A stretch of DNA of 44,676 nt from Parasporobacterium sp. Its GTDB lineage: Bacteria > Bacillota > Clostridia > Lachnospirales > Lachnospiraceae. Both the position numbers and the translations under genes were made by a program. The notes below the pieces were generated by a model. It worked only from the letters and a program-made list of their open reading frames with translations. It was not told the origin of the DNA and made no database searches. The DNA is taken from positions 9,308 through 53,983 of the forward strand of contig JABUTA010000002.1 of assembly GCA_021443845.1 (NCBI GenBank), given 5' to 3'. Positions 9,471 through 19,738 of this stretch are shown piece after piece (position 1 is the first letter of the stretch; every line of letters begins with the position of its first letter).

Positions 9471-10775
9471 ATGGCAAACAATAATTCAAACGGTGCATAC
9501 AAACAGCCCGCAAACATCAAGAAAAAAAGCAAATGGAAAAAGAAATACACCATATGGCTCGTTGTCATCATTGTTGTAATTCTCGGAATTCTTGCTATCG
9601 TAGGAGCCGGAGAAGGCTGGTTCAAATCTGCTGATATGATCAACGGCAAGCTTGAAATGGGTAGTTATTCACCCCTCGAAATCTCAGAGGATGAAATCAG
9701 GGTTTCTGATGATACCATACAGAGTTATCTGGACAGCATTATTTCTTCAGCTACTACTTCTGAGCAGATTACCGAAGGTACTGCGGAGGATGGTGACACA
9801 GTCAATATCGATTATACCGGAGTTCTTGAAGGTGAAGAAGAACCATTTGAAGGCGGTACAGCTGAAGGTCAGTCCCTGACTCTCGGTTCCGGCACAATGA
9901 TCGACGGATTCGAATCTCAGATTGTCGGACACAGCATAGGTGAAACATTTGACATAAATGTTACATTCCCGGAAGACTATGCAGGAGACGAAACTCTCAG
10001 CGGCAAAAATGCAGTTTTCACCATCACTCTTAACAGCAAGACCGTCGTAAATGTTCCTGAACTTACAGACGAATTCGTTCAGACATATACAGCTGAAAAT
10101 TTTGATGAACAGATAGATTCTGTAAAGGAATTAAAAGAATACTACAGGACCAGATTAACAGAATCCAACAAGCAGAGTGCGATCCTGAATGCACTTATTG
10201 AAAAAGCAAATGTCATTTACTACAACGAAGCAGACCTTGCAGCTCTTACAGACTACAATGCTTCATCGCTGGCATACTACGGCAGTTCTTACGGATTAGA
10301 TGGAGAAACTCTTGCCCAGTTATACGGATTTGATTCTGCGGCACAGTATGCAGATTCCGAGTCAAAGAACACCCTCAGAACAACCATGACCTTAGACAGG
10401 GTTGCTCAGGATAAGGGCATAACAGTATCTGACGAAGAAATGAACGAAGCTCTTCAGAAATACATGGAAAATGAAAACTTTACAGGCACTGTTGATGAGT
10501 TCAGATCCCAGTCAGGCCGTGCATTCCTTTTCCTTGTTGAAAAGACAGAAGTTCTCATGCCTAAGGTTCTGAAGGCAGTTGAAGAAGAAGACGTGACCTG
10601 GATTCCGTCAGATGCTTCCGGCAATGCAGATGTAGCTGCCCCGGCAGAATCTGAAGAAACCACAGTGGCTGAGGAAACATCAGCTGAGGAAACATCAGCA
10701 GAAGAAACATCTGCAGAAGAAACCGAAGCAATCGAAGAATCTGCTTCAGCAGAAGAAACTTCAGAGACAAAATAA
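9471..10775 (+). CDS. Membrane-anchored trigger-factor-like FKBP-type peptidyl-prolyl isomerase
   Basis: N-terminal basic segment + TM helix (KKYTIWLVVIIVVILGILAIVGAG), FKBP domain (GDTVNIDYTGVLEGEEEPFEGGTAEGQSLTLGSGTMIDGFESQIVGHSIGETF), trigger-factor-like C-terminal region, Glu/Thr/Ser-rich tail. Start at MANNNS. Confidence 0.88.
   Translation: MANNNSNGAYKQPANIKKKSKWKKKYTIWLVVIIVVILGILAIVGAGEGWFKSADMINGKLEMGSYSPLEISEDEIRVSDDTIQSYLDSIISSATTSEQITEGTAEDGDTVNIDYTGVLEGEEEPFEGGTAEGQSLTLGSGTMIDGFESQIVGHSIGETFDINVTFPEDYAGDETLSGKNAVFTITLNSKTVVNVPELTDEFVQTYTAENFDEQIDSVKELKEYYRTRLTESNKQSAILNALIEKANVIYYNEADLAALTDYNASSLAYYGSSYGLDGETLAQLYGFDSAAQYADSESKNTLRTTMTLDRVAQDKGITVSDEEMNEALQKYMENENFTGTVDEFRSQSGRAFLFLVEKTEVLMPKVLKAVEEEDVTWIPSDASGNADVAAPAESEETTVAEETSAEETSAEETSAEETEAIEESASAEETSETK
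10668..10727 (+). repeat. 15-bp coding tandem repeat (AEETS units)
   Basis: gctgaggaaacatca x2, gcagaagaaacatct, gcagaagaaaccgaa in register. Confidence 0.85.
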
Positions 10776-10806
10776 TATATATACTTCAGGAATTATTATT
10801 GACCAG

Positions 10807-10839
10807 AAAAGCTCCGGCTCCGACAGCCGGAGCTTTTTA
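10807..10839 (+). terminator. Terminator of PPIase gene
   Basis: AAAAGCTCCGGCT-ccgac-AGCCGGAGCTTTTT. Confidence 0.92.
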
Positions 10840-11134
10840 TTGTGTTATCCACCCGCCGAAGACCTGTGCATTCATGCGTATGACAAAAACAGGCCACCGC
10901 GAAAGCGGTGGCCATCTGTGTTTTTCTGCACCCTGTGCAGATCGGTGTTTTGTTCACCAATGTCGCAAAAAAGAGAGGAGTTGCGATTTATGTTGGTATA
11001 GTACAGCATTAACCTTAAAACGAACTTAGGAAATCAGTTTATTTGAGTTCAGGAAAACAGTTTTTTTCTTGAGAAAATATAATATTTGTGGTAATGTTTG
11101 TCCAAATGCATTTAAAACAAAAAAGGAGAACCCC

Positions 11135-12928
11135 ATGAAAGTTTTATTACAGAATGGAACCGTTCAGGAATGTGCATGGGATGATGATATTGCCCGTGAG
11201 GCTTTTCGTCATACAACATCTCATATTCTTGCCCAGGCAGTAAAAAGGCTGTACCCTACCGCCAAATGTGCAATAGGCCCTGCCATCAAGGACGGCTTCT
11301 ATTATGATTTTGAATTTGACTTCGACTTTACCGATGACAAGCTTGCTGACATCGAAAAGGAAATGAAGAAAATCGTAAAAGAAAACCTTAAGCTTACTTA
11401 CTTTACCATGGAACGTGATGAAGCCCTTAAGGTGATGTCAGAAAAAGGTGAGTCTTACAAGGTTGAGCTCATAAATGACCTTCCGGAAGATACCGTGTTA
11501 AGTTTCTTCCAGCAGGGTGATTATCTTGAACTCTGTGCAGGTCCTCATGTCACCTATACCAGTGCCATCAAGGCTTTCAAATTGTTAAAGGTTGCAGGTG
11601 CCTACTGGCGCGGAGATGAGAAGAATAAGATGCTTACCCGTATCTACGGAACATCCTTCCCTAACTCAGATCTTCTTGAACTCTATCTTTTCCAGATAGA
11701 AGAAGCAAAGAAACGTGACCACAGAAGGCTCGGTAAGGAACTGGGACTTTTTGCCCTTCTTGATGAAGGCCCCGGATTCCCGTTCTTCCTTCCGAAGGGA
11801 ATGATCCTCAAGAATCTTCTCCTTGATTACTGGAGACATATACATACACGTGATGGTTATGTAGAAATCCAGACTCCTATCATGCTGGACAGAAAACTCT
11901 GGGAGACCTCAGGTCACTGGGATCATTACCGCGAAAATATGTATACCACTGTTATTGATGATGAAGATTTCGCTATCAAACCAATGAACTGCCCCGGTGG
12001 TATGCTGGTTTATAAGATGGAGCCTCATTCATACAGGGATCTTCCTATCAGAATGGGTGAAATTGGTCTTGTTCATCGTCATGAAAAATCAGGACAGCTT
12101 CATGGCCTCATGCGTGTACGTTCATTCAATCAGGATGATGCTCATATATTTATGACACCGGAACAGATACCCTACGAGATCAAAGGCGTTGTAAAACTTA
12201 TTGATGAGGTATATTCCAAATTCGGATTCAAATACCATGTAGAGCTTTCAACCCGTCCGGAGGACTCCATGGGTTCAGATGAGGATTGGGAAATGGCTAC
12301 CAGCGGCCTCAGAAATGCTCTGGATGAACTTAATCTGCCTTATGTGGTTAATGAAGGTGACGGTGCTTTCTACGGGCCGAAGATTGACTTCCATCTTGAA
12401 GACTCTCTCGGCAGGACATGGCAGTGCGGTACCATCCAGTTAGACTTCCAGCTCCCCCAGAGATTCGAGGCCGAGTACATCGGTCAGGATGGTCTGCCCC
12501 ACAGGCCTATCATGATCCATCGGGTATGCTTCGGTTCTATCGAACGTTTTATCGGTATCCTTATAGAGCACTTCGCAGGCAAATTCCCGTTCTGGCTGAG
12601 CCCTGTTCAGATTAAGATACTTCCTATTTCCGAAAAGTATTCAAGCTATGCTGACTACTGCAAACGGAGCCTTGAATATAACGGTTACAGATGCGAAGTT
12701 GACAACCGTGCCGAAAAGATAGGCTATAAGATCCGCCAGGCAAGAAATGAACGTGTCCCTTATATTTTCGTTGTAGGTGAGAAGGAAGAAGAAACAAGAA
12801 CAGCTTCCGTAAGACGTCGCGGTGAAACCGAAAATGAAGACCTGGGCATCATGAACTATGAGCAGGTACTTGCACAGCTGGCCAAAGAAGAAAAAGCTTA
12901 TGATGCAGAAAAAGATTTCATAAGATAA
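11135..12928 (+). CDS. thrS: Threonine--tRNA ligase
   Basis: Class II aaRS motifs, TGS/HxxxH editing region (FRHTTSHILAQAVKRLYP), MNCPGGMLVYK, anticodon-binding C-terminus. ATG at 11135 preceded by AAAAAAGGAGAACCCC; ORF track uses upstream TTG at 11069. Confidence 0.97.
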   Translation: MKVLLQNGTVQECAWDDDIAREAFRHTTSHILAQAVKRLYPTAKCAIGPAIKDGFYYDFEFDFDFTDDKLADIEKEMKKIVKENLKLTYFTMERDEALKVMSEKGESYKVELINDLPEDTVLSFFQQGDYLELCAGPHVTYTSAIKAFKLLKVAGAYWRGDEKNKMLTRIYGTSFPNSDLLELYLFQIEEAKKRDHRRLGKELGLFALLDEGPGFPFFLPKGMILKNLLLDYWRHIHTRDGYVEIQTPIMLDRKLWETSGHWDHYRENMYTTVIDDEDFAIKPMNCPGGMLVYKMEPHSYRDLPIRMGEIGLVHRHEKSGQLHGLMRVRSFNQDDAHIFMTPEQIPYEIKGVVKLIDEVYSKFGFKYHVELSTRPEDSMGSDEDWEMATSGLRNALDELNLPYVVNEGDGAFYGPKIDFHLEDSLGRTWQCGTIQLDFQLPQRFEAEYIGQDGLPHRPIMIHRVCFGSIERFIGILIEHFAGKFPFWLSPVQIKILPISEKYSSYADYCKRSLEYNGYRCEVDNRAEKIGYKIRQARNERVPYIFVVGEKEEETRTASVRRRGETENEDLGIMNYEQVLAQLAKEEKAYDAEKDFIR

Positions 12929-12955
12929 TGCACATTTCTGTCTGAAAACAGATAT

Positions 12956-13002
12956 AAAACCCATGTATGCATCTTCTGTCATGAAGAGAATACATGGGTT
13001 TT
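12956..13002. terminator. Bidirectional terminator between thrS and rsmE
   Basis: AAAACCCATGTAT ... ATACATGGGTTTT with inner TCTTC/GAAGA stem; symmetric A/T flanks. Confidence 0.85.
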
Positions 13003-13062
13003 GTCATTTAACGGATATTTAATGCACCGGTTAACTTATCTGTTAAAGAAATCATATTGTAT

Positions 13063-13830
13063 TCATCCGCCGTCTGATCCCTCCAGGTTGAACATAAGAA
13101 CGGAAAGAAGCATCAGCGGAGCTGTTTCCGTGCGGAGTATACGGCTTCCAAGGGATATCTGCTTTGCAGATGCACCTCCGCTGTCAGGCAATGCACAGAC
13201 CCTTTCAACTTCATCAGGATCAAAACCTCCTTCAGGTCCCACAAAGATGCCTACACTCATTCCCGGCATGATGCCGTTTATTATTTCCCTGGTAGTTCTG
13301 ATATCTTTATAATTCTCGTATGGTATCAGCACCAGATCCAGTCCGGCAGCATATGCAACAGCATCCTTAAAGGCCATAATGTCATGAACCCTGGGTATTA
13401 TCCCTCTTCTGCTCTGCTTTGCCGCACTTTCTGCTATTTTCTGCCACCGCTCTGTTTTGCTTTTCTGCTTTTTGGCATCATATTTCGCGATACATCTTTT
13501 TGTATCCACAGGTATTATCTCATATACTCCCAGCTCTACAGACTTCTGTATGATGTGCTCCAGCTTATCTGATTTCGGCATACCCTGAAAAAGAAAGAAT
13601 TTACAAGATGGCTCGTTTGCTGATATTTCGGACGACATAATATCACACACTATTTCCGTTTCAGAAATACTGCTTACACTGCAGGTGTAATCTCTGGATG
13701 AACCGTCACTTATAAGAACTTCCTCCCCTGTCCTGATCCTCAGAACATTTTTCATATGGTTCACATCCTGCCCGTATATGTATACTCTGTCTTCTGTAAT
13801 GTTTTCCGGTTCTGCAAAAAAATGATACAT
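13063..13830 (-). CDS. rsmE: 16S rRNA (uracil1498-N3)-methyltransferase RsmE
   Basis: MYHFFAEPENI..., KSDKLEHIIQKSVELGV.EIIPVDTKRC, KQSRRGIIPRV, GIFVGPEGGFDPDEVE, LGSRILRTETAPL: RsmE/SPOUT hallmarks. Confidence 0.93.
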   Translation of the reverse strand: MYHFFAEPENITEDRVYIYGQDVNHMKNVLRIRTGEEVLISDGSSRDYTCSVSSISETEIVCDIMSSEISANEPSCKFFLFQGMPKSDKLEHIIQKSVELGVYEIIPVDTKRCIAKYDAKKQKSKTERWQKIAESAAKQSRRGIIPRVHDIMAFKDAVAYAAGLDLVLIPYENYKDIRTTREIINGIMPGMSVGIFVGPEGGFDPDEVERVCALPDSGGASAKQISLGSRILRTETAPLMLLSVLMFNLEGSDGG

Positions 13831-13891
13831 ACAACACACCGTCCGGTTATTATTTCGTCTTCTTATTCAAAAGCTGCCGATCCTTCTTTCA

Positions 13892-14329
13892 TTATCTGCA
13901 GAGGAGCATTCTTCTCTTATTCTCAACGCCGAACATATGCGCCATGTTGCCCATGCCTGAACCATCAGCTTCTGCCTCAAGTGCACCGTTATAATTAAGC
14001 ACCCATCCAAAATCCATGACTACATCATGATAGCCCACAGAAAGCCCGCCTTCACAGGGCACCTTTACCGTGATGGCTGTGCGGAACTGCCAGTATTTTT
14101 CCGTATCAAACATTTCCTCTCTGGTATAATCAAGGCCATTATACACATAAGTCAGAGAATCTCTGTCATACACTTTACCATCCACTTTAACATTACCGAA
14201 ACGGCACTGGGTGAACCATAATCCCTTGTAGTATTTAGGTGTGAATTTGAATTCAAAACCTGTTATATTGCCCTTCTCATCATAAGTATTATGAAAACCT
14301 CTCTGCTGAATTGACTGAAATTCCAACAT
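13892..14329 (-). CDS. C-glycoside deglycosidase beta-subunit-like protein (DgpB / DUF6379 type)
   Basis: 145-aa protein with SIQQRGFHNTYDEKGNITGFEFKFTPKYYKGLWFTQCR...VKVDGKVYDRDSLTYVYNGLDYTREEM; directly downstream (18 nt) of the TIM-barrel alpha subunit. Family from recall; needs HMM check. Confidence 0.72.
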   Translation of the reverse strand: MLEFQSIQQRGFHNTYDEKGNITGFEFKFTPKYYKGLWFTQCRFGNVKVDGKVYDRDSLTYVYNGLDYTREEMFDTEKYWQFRTAITVKVPCEGGLSVGYHDVVMDFGWVLNYNGALEAEADGSGMGNMAHMFGVENKRRMLLCR

Positions 14330-14347
14330 ATTCCGAACCCTCCTTCT

Positions 14348-15256
14348 TTAATAACCCAGTATATTCTTCATCATGATCTGATGGCGGCGAACCTGATCCG
14401 GAATTATTTCCATCGCCTTGCCGAAGTTTTCAAAACTTTCTTCTGCAAAAAATCTGATAGGTCCTTCATATTCGGAAAGAAGATCCCCGCTCCATCCGTT
14501 ATCTATCATGAGCTGAATAACTTCTCTGTAGGGGATGGTTTCCTCTTCGAAGTTTTCATTGATATTAACAAACTTTGTATGGCAGGACCTGCTGTAAGGA
14601 AGGAAGTCAACTATTTCCTCAGGCTTTGTAATATCCTTATAGTCCGACATTACTATAGGTCCGAATCCTTCAGGCTGTTTAAACTGGAAAGTGCCGAAAT
14701 CAATATTGAAGCCGAAATGAGATGTACCTGTTCTTTTTATGAAATCCAGATACTCATCACGTATATGGGGAGTATGTAAAGTTGTGGGAAGATGTACTTC
14801 ATTCTGCATCATTACATCATATTTTTCGGCCCAGGGAAGGGCTTTTTCTATATAAGACTGCCAGCCCGGTTCAGGATCACACATAAAATTTGTACATGTG
14901 ATTTTTGTACGCAGGGACGTGAATCCAAGCATATGTGCAAGTTTGAAATCAGTTTTCAGTTCTTCTACAACTTCTTCATCAGTCATAGCCGGGCCCCTGC
15001 GGAGATGATTTTCTGCCCAGTGTCCCAGTTCTGATGGACGCAGATTATATTTTTCGCATAATCCCCAGTACTTATCTATCCACTCAGATGAGGGATTCGG
15101 ATAGTTGTCAATATAGCTTGTAAGAAGCTCAAAACAGGTTGCACCTGTGTCATAAGCTTCTTCAAAACAGTCTTCAAGTGTCATGCATCTGCCCATGAGA
15201 TTATGATAACTGTAGAAAGTTATGCCTCTCCGGGGACGGCCTTTTTCAATACCCAT
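14348..15256 (-). CDS. C-glycoside deglycosidase alpha-subunit-like, sugar phosphate isomerase/epimerase TIM-barrel (DgpC type)
   Basis: AP-endonuclease-2/xylose-isomerase-like barrel: GITFYSYHNLMGRCMTLEDCFEEAYDTGATCFELL; candidate metal ligands QNEVH, NIDFG, CHTKF, SEYEG (E-D-H-E pattern). Confidence 0.75.
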   Translation of the reverse strand: MGIEKGRPRRGITFYSYHNLMGRCMTLEDCFEEAYDTGATCFELLTSYIDNYPNPSSEWIDKYWGLCEKYNLRPSELGHWAENHLRRGPAMTDEEVVEELKTDFKLAHMLGFTSLRTKITCTNFMCDPEPGWQSYIEKALPWAEKYDVMMQNEVHLPTTLHTPHIRDEYLDFIKRTGTSHFGFNIDFGTFQFKQPEGFGPIVMSDYKDITKPEEIVDFLPYSRSCHTKFVNINENFEEETIPYREVIQLMIDNGWSGDLLSEYEGPIRFFAEESFENFGKAMEIIPDQVRRHQIMMKNILGY

Positions 15257-15294
15257 ATTTTGTACCTCCTATATTTCAGACATCATTGTCAGTA

Positions 15295-16065
15295 TCACTT
15301 TCCCTGCCTGATGTCCAGATATTCGATTATTGTTTTAATTGCTGCTCCCATAACGGCATAATCCTGGAATCTGTGATCTGCCTTTTCAAATGGGATAAAA
15401 TCTATTGCATTATTTTCCGAAAATTCCATCACTGTTTCTATCGGAACAACTTCATCCTTTACTCCGTGAAGTATCAGCATCCTGTCCGCATAGTCCAGAT
15501 AATCATGACCGGTAATGTCATTTGTTCTGAGATCCTCCATAAACTGCAGATTTGCATTTATTTTCCTGTCGAAACCCACCTGAATGTCTTTTCCCTTGAG
15601 AAGTTTTTCATATTCGTCCGATTTCATTATACGGCGTAACATTACATCATACATTCTAACAGCAGGACACCTGAATACTGCCTTTTTAAAGGGCATGCCA
15701 TGTTCTGCAATATATTTAAAAAACAGATACCCACCGAAGCTTGTGGCATAAACGTATATATCATCCGTATTAAACTGTTTCGCAGCATACTCCAGCACTA
15801 TATCGATATATGTGCTGCAATCTTCGAGAAGCAGCTTCTTCTTTACATCATCACCATGACATGGCCAGTTGAATGTAATCACTGCTGCAGTCTTTACCCT
15901 TGAAAGCAGATTTTCCGCAAATCTTTCTGCAGCACGGTTATCCTTATGCCCTCCGAAACCATGCCCGAATATAACGACCGCGGATATATTTCTTATTTCG
16001 TTATAATATATTTTGCTTTTAATGCTATGGTGCAGTTCATTAATATCAAAATATCTCCTGTTCAT
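15295..16065 (-). CDS. Alpha/beta hydrolase (serine hydrolase)
   Basis: VVIFGHGFGGHKDNRAAERFAENLL, nucleophile elbow YATSFGGYLF, MLILHGVKDEVVPIE, KADHRF. ATG overlaps upstream stop (TAATG). Confidence 0.85.
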   Translation of the reverse strand: MNRRYFDINELHHSIKSKIYYNEIRNISAVVIFGHGFGGHKDNRAAERFAENLLSRVKTAAVITFNWPCHGDDVKKKLLLEDCSTYIDIVLEYAAKQFNTDDIYVYATSFGGYLFFKYIAEHGMPFKKAVFRCPAVRMYDVMLRRIMKSDEYEKLLKGKDIQVGFDRKINANLQFMEDLRTNDITGHDYLDYADRMLILHGVKDEVVPIETVMEFSENNAIDFIPFEKADHRFQDYAVMGAAIKTIIEYLDIRQGK

Positions 16066-17045
16066 TATATCCACTTCATTCTCTTATAAAACTCAACCAT
16101 GGCATGAGCGGTTTCAGCTGCAGGACGCGGTGCATATCCAAGGTCCTTTACTGCCAATTCGCTGGAATGTACTGGTTTTTCATTGAGCCTCGCAATTGTA
16201 TACCGGGTAAACACAGGCTCCTTTTTCTTCAGTCTCATAAAGGGCTCATATACTGCTGCCGCTGCCCTCATAGCCCATACAGGAATGTACCACTTTATTT
16301 TTTTCAGGCCTGCTTCTTTCCTCATCATATTTACGAAATCGGATATATCACAGTACTCATTTGACAGGATATAACTTTCACCTTTCCGTCCTACGGAAAG
16401 TGCCTCAACCGCTGCTTTTGCAACATCCCTGCTGTCGGTTATTTCACATGCCCCCCTGATAAAGGGAGCGTATCTGTGCCTGAGACATCTTATAAAAGCA
16501 GAAGTGACAAAACCTTTTCTGTAGTCATCAGGTCCCATTACCGTACAGGGGAGCAGAATACATGCATCAAGTCCTTCCGAAGCTGCTTTGATCACCAGTC
16601 TGGAGGCCCTGGCTTTTGTTTTTGCATAGCCGCCTCTTACCCGGTCCGAATCATAGTATGGATGTACCATTACTCCGTCCTGTCCCACTGCAGACTCAAT
16701 TGCACTTATATATACGAGGCCTGCATTTTTTTCTCTGCAGATTTCTACGATATTTTTTGTTCCGAGAGTATTGACTCTGTATAACTTATCCGTAATTTTT
16801 CTTCTGACGGACATAAATGATGCAGCATGGATTACTTTTATTTCTCCATCCACATCAAATATCTCATTGAGTGACTTCTTTTTCGTAATATCACCGGTAT
16901 ATACTTTTGCTCCCAGTTCCTCCAGAAGAGGTTTTGTTTTCTCGGATCTTATAAGGCAGCGGGGCGTAATACCTCTGCCCAGAAGTTCCTTCACGATTGC
17001 GAATCCCAGGACTCCTCCGGCTCCGGTCACGATATATTCAGCCAT
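16065..17045 (-). CDS. NAD-dependent epimerase/dehydratase (extended SDR)
   Basis: YIVTGAGGVLGFAIVKELLGRG nucleotide-binding motif; YAKTKARA catalytic YxxxK; RVNTLGTKNIVEICRE. Confidence 0.88.
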   Translation of the reverse strand: MAEYIVTGAGGVLGFAIVKELLGRGITPRCLIRSEKTKPLLEELGAKVYTGDITKKKSLNEIFDVDGEIKVIHAASFMSVRRKITDKLYRVNTLGTKNIVEICREKNAGLVYISAIESAVGQDGVMVHPYYDSDRVRGGYAKTKARASRLVIKAASEGLDACILLPCTVMGPDDYRKGFVTSAFIRCLRHRYAPFIRGACEITDSRDVAKAAVEALSVGRKGESYILSNEYCDISDFVNMMRKEAGLKKIKWYIPVWAMRAAAAVYEPFMRLKKKEPVFTRYTIARLNEKPVHSSELAVKDLGYAPRPAAETAHAMVEFYKRMKWI

Positions 17046-17085
17046 AATACTTCCTCCTCACCGCAGAATAACATCATTAATGATT

Positions 17086-18225
17086 TCACATTTCTACCCA
17101 GCAGGATCCGTTCTGAATCGACTTAACTGCTGCATCCACGAACCTGACACCGTTTATTCCGGCATCTATCGTTGGATAATCCTTTGCAGGTTCTGCATCA
17201 GGACATTCCTTCAGTTTAAGATAGTCTTCTATTACATTTTTGTAAATATTGGCAAATGCCACCATAAATCCCTCAGGGTGTCCCGCAGGCAGATGTGTCA
17301 TGGAAGCCGCTTTTATTCCGTTCAGATAAGGATTTCCCCTGGTAATTACTCTGGCAGGCTCGCCTTTAGGGGAGTATATGAGGTTGTCCGGCTCATGCTG
17401 GTTCCATTCAATATATCCCTCGGTTCCGCAGACTCTGATCTTCAGTCCATTACCGTTTCCTGACGCAATCTGTGTTACCCAGAACGAACCGTTAACTCCG
17501 TTATCAAACTGCACCAGGAGATTTGAATTGGTCTCCAGCTGTTTTCCGTAATAATCAGCCGTTGCAAGGAGCCTCTTTATCCTGAGGCCTGTGATATAAT
17601 TTACCATATATTCAATATGAGTACCTATGTCTCCCAGAGCATTTGCCTTGCCGCATTTTGCAGGATCCAGTCTCCATACATACCTGCCGGAATCACCGGT
17701 CACGGCATCCAGCAGCCAGTCCTGCACATATTCACCGTTTACTGCCATAATGGTACCGATCATGCCGCTTTTTATCATTTCGGCAGCTACTTTAACCATT
17801 ACATATCCCATATATGTATAGGTGACTGCAAAAAAAAGTTTTTTATCTTCGACAATAGCCTTAAGTTCTTCAGCTTCCTCTATTGTAAAACACAGGGGTT
17901 TTTCACATATAACATTAATTCCCGCTTCAAGAAATGTCTTTGCTATCTCATAATGGGTATCGTTCGGTGTCACTATACTTACAAACTCGATTCCGTCGCT
18001 GCGCCGGCTCTCCGCTTCGGCCATTTCTTTATAGGAATCATATATCCTGTCATTGTCAATGTCACAGTAATCTCCTGTCTGAAGATTTTTTTCTCTGTCC
18101 CTAGAGGAAAAACATCCTGCAGCAAGCTCGGCACAAGCATTAACAGATAATGCATTCCTGTGAACATTGCCAATGAATGATTCAAGATGTCCGCCTACCA
18201 TTCCAAATCTTACTTTAGTTTTCAT
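17086..18225 (-). CDS. Gfo/Idh/MocA family oxidoreductase (DgpA-like putative glycoside 3-oxidase)
   Basis: VRFGMVGGHLESFIGNVHRNALS (GxxGG..xFIG.VHR type N-terminus), EFVSIVTPNDTHYEIAKTFLEAGINVICEKPLCFT, DIGTHIEYMVNYITG; good RBS GGAGGGG. Confidence 0.85.
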   Translation of the reverse strand: MKTKVRFGMVGGHLESFIGNVHRNALSVNACAELAAGCFSSRDREKNLQTGDYCDIDNDRIYDSYKEMAEAESRRSDGIEFVSIVTPNDTHYEIAKTFLEAGINVICEKPLCFTIEEAEELKAIVEDKKLFFAVTYTYMGYVMVKVAAEMIKSGMIGTIMAVNGEYVQDWLLDAVTGDSGRYVWRLDPAKCGKANALGDIGTHIEYMVNYITGLRIKRLLATADYYGKQLETNSNLLVQFDNGVNGSFWVTQIASGNGNGLKIRVCGTEGYIEWNQHEPDNLIYSPKGEPARVITRGNPYLNGIKAASMTHLPAGHPEGFMVAFANIYKNVIEDYLKLKECPDAEPAKDYPTIDAGINGVRFVDAAVKSIQNGSCWVEM

Positions 18226-18243
18226 GCTGCCCCCTCCATTATA

Positions 18244-19737
18244 TTATTCGGCCCATTCAAGGGACCGCTGCACTGCTCTGTGCCACTCCCTTATTCCCGC
18301 TGAGCGTTTTTCCTCTGATAAAGCCGGAATGAACGACTGCTGATCCATATCCACGCTGTTGATTATATCGTCTTTATCTGACCAGAACCCCACAGCCAGA
18401 CCTGCAAGAAACGCCGCTCCCAGAGCAGTTGTCTCTGCATTTGAACCTCTGTACAGCGTCAGGCTGCTTATATCTGCCTGCATCTGCATAAGCAGATTGT
18501 TTCTGCTGGCTCCTCCGTCAACCCTGATGGATCTGAGTTCAAAACCGGATGCTTCCTTCATAGCGTCTGCAACATCATTTGTCTGGTACGCAATAGCTTC
18601 AAGAGCCGCCCTGATAATATGATATTTATTGACGCCCCTGGTGATTCCCACTATAGTACCCCTGGCGTACTGATCCCAGTAAGGTGCACCCAGCCCGGTG
18701 AAGGCAGGTACAACATAACATCCGTTCGTATCGTTCACCTTTCCTGCCAGGAATTCCGAGTCTTTTGCACTTTCTATGAGTTTAAGTTCATCTCTGAGCC
18801 ATTGAATTACCGATCCTGCAGAAAAAACCGAACCCTCAAGAGCGTAATCAATCTCTCCGCCCTGTCCCCAGGCAATAGTGGTAACTATCCCTTTATCCGA
18901 AAATACCGGGCGTTTTCCGGTATTCATCAGCATAAAACAGCCCGTACCGTATGTATTTTTTATATCTCCGGGATTAAAGCATTTCTGTCCGAACAAAGAT
19001 GCCTGCTGATCCCCTGCAGCTCCGGAAACAGCTATCGGTCCTCCGAGAACTTCCCTGTCTGTCATGCCGTAAATGCAGCTTGAAGGCATTACCTCCGGAA
19101 GCATGGATGCGGGAATATTGAGAAGCCTCAGTATATCCTGATCCCATTCAAGGGTATTAATATTAAACATCATAGTTCTGGATGCATTTGAATAGTCTGT
19201 CACATGCACCCTGCCGGCAGTAAGCTTCCATATAATCCAGGTCTCAACAGTTCCGAAAAGGAGTTCACCTTTTTCTGCTTTTTCCATTGCCCCTGGAACA
19301 TTCTCAAGTATCCATCTGATCTTGGTGCCGGAAAAATAAGCATCAACAACCAATCCCGTCTTTAATCTTATTCTTTCAGAAAAGCCTGATGCTTTTAGTT
19401 CATTGCAGTAATCCGATGTTCTCCTGCACTGCCATACTATTGCATTGTAAACAGGTTTGCCCGAAATCTTATCCCATACAACGGCAGTTTCACGCTGATT
19501 GGTAATACCTATCGCGGCAATATCAGAATGAACCGCACCAATGCTGTTCATTGCCTCTCTGGCAACATATACCATGGAATACCATATCTCATCAGGATCA
19601 TGTTCTACCCATCCCGGTCTGGGATATATCTGTTTAAATTCTTTCTGAGCAAAGGCACAAACCCTGCCTTTTCTGTCAAACAGCATGCATCTGTTGCTGG
19701 TGGTACCTGCATCCAGAGCCATAATGTATTCTGCCAT
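18244..19737 (-). CDS. glpK: Glycerol kinase (FGGY family)
   Basis: [93 protein letters not shown]. Start at 19737 after GGAG. Confidence 0.93.
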   Translation of the reverse strand: MAEYIMALDAGTTSNRCMLFDRKGRVCAFAQKEFKQIYPRPGWVEHDPDEIWYSMVYVAREAMNSIGAVHSDIAAIGITNQRETAVVWDKISGKPVYNAIVWQCRRTSDYCNELKASGFSERIRLKTGLVVDAYFSGTKIRWILENVPGAMEKAEKGELLFGTVETWIIWKLTAGRVHVTDYSNASRTMMFNINTLEWDQDILRLLNIPASMLPEVMPSSCIYGMTDREVLGGPIAVSGAAGDQQASLFGQKCFNPGDIKNTYGTGCFMLMNTGKRPVFSDKGIVTTIAWGQGGEIDYALEGSVFSAGSVIQWLRDELKLIESAKDSEFLAGKVNDTNGCYVVPAFTGLGAPYWDQYARGTIVGITRGVNKYHIIRAALEAIAYQTNDVADAMKEASGFELRSIRVDGGASRNNLLMQMQADISSLTLYRGSNAETTALGAAFLAGLAVGFWSDKDDIINSVDMDQQSFIPALSEEKRSAGIREWHRAVQRSLEWAE

Positions 19738-19738
19738 A

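Noticed and set aside
10799-11029. 76-aa plus-strand ORF upstream of thrS
   Set aside because: Begins inside the terminator hairpin and runs through the hairpin array; composition not protein-like.
10840-11134. T-box riboswitch for thrS
   Set aside because: No T-box consensus or convincing specifier/antiterminator arrangement could be found by eye.
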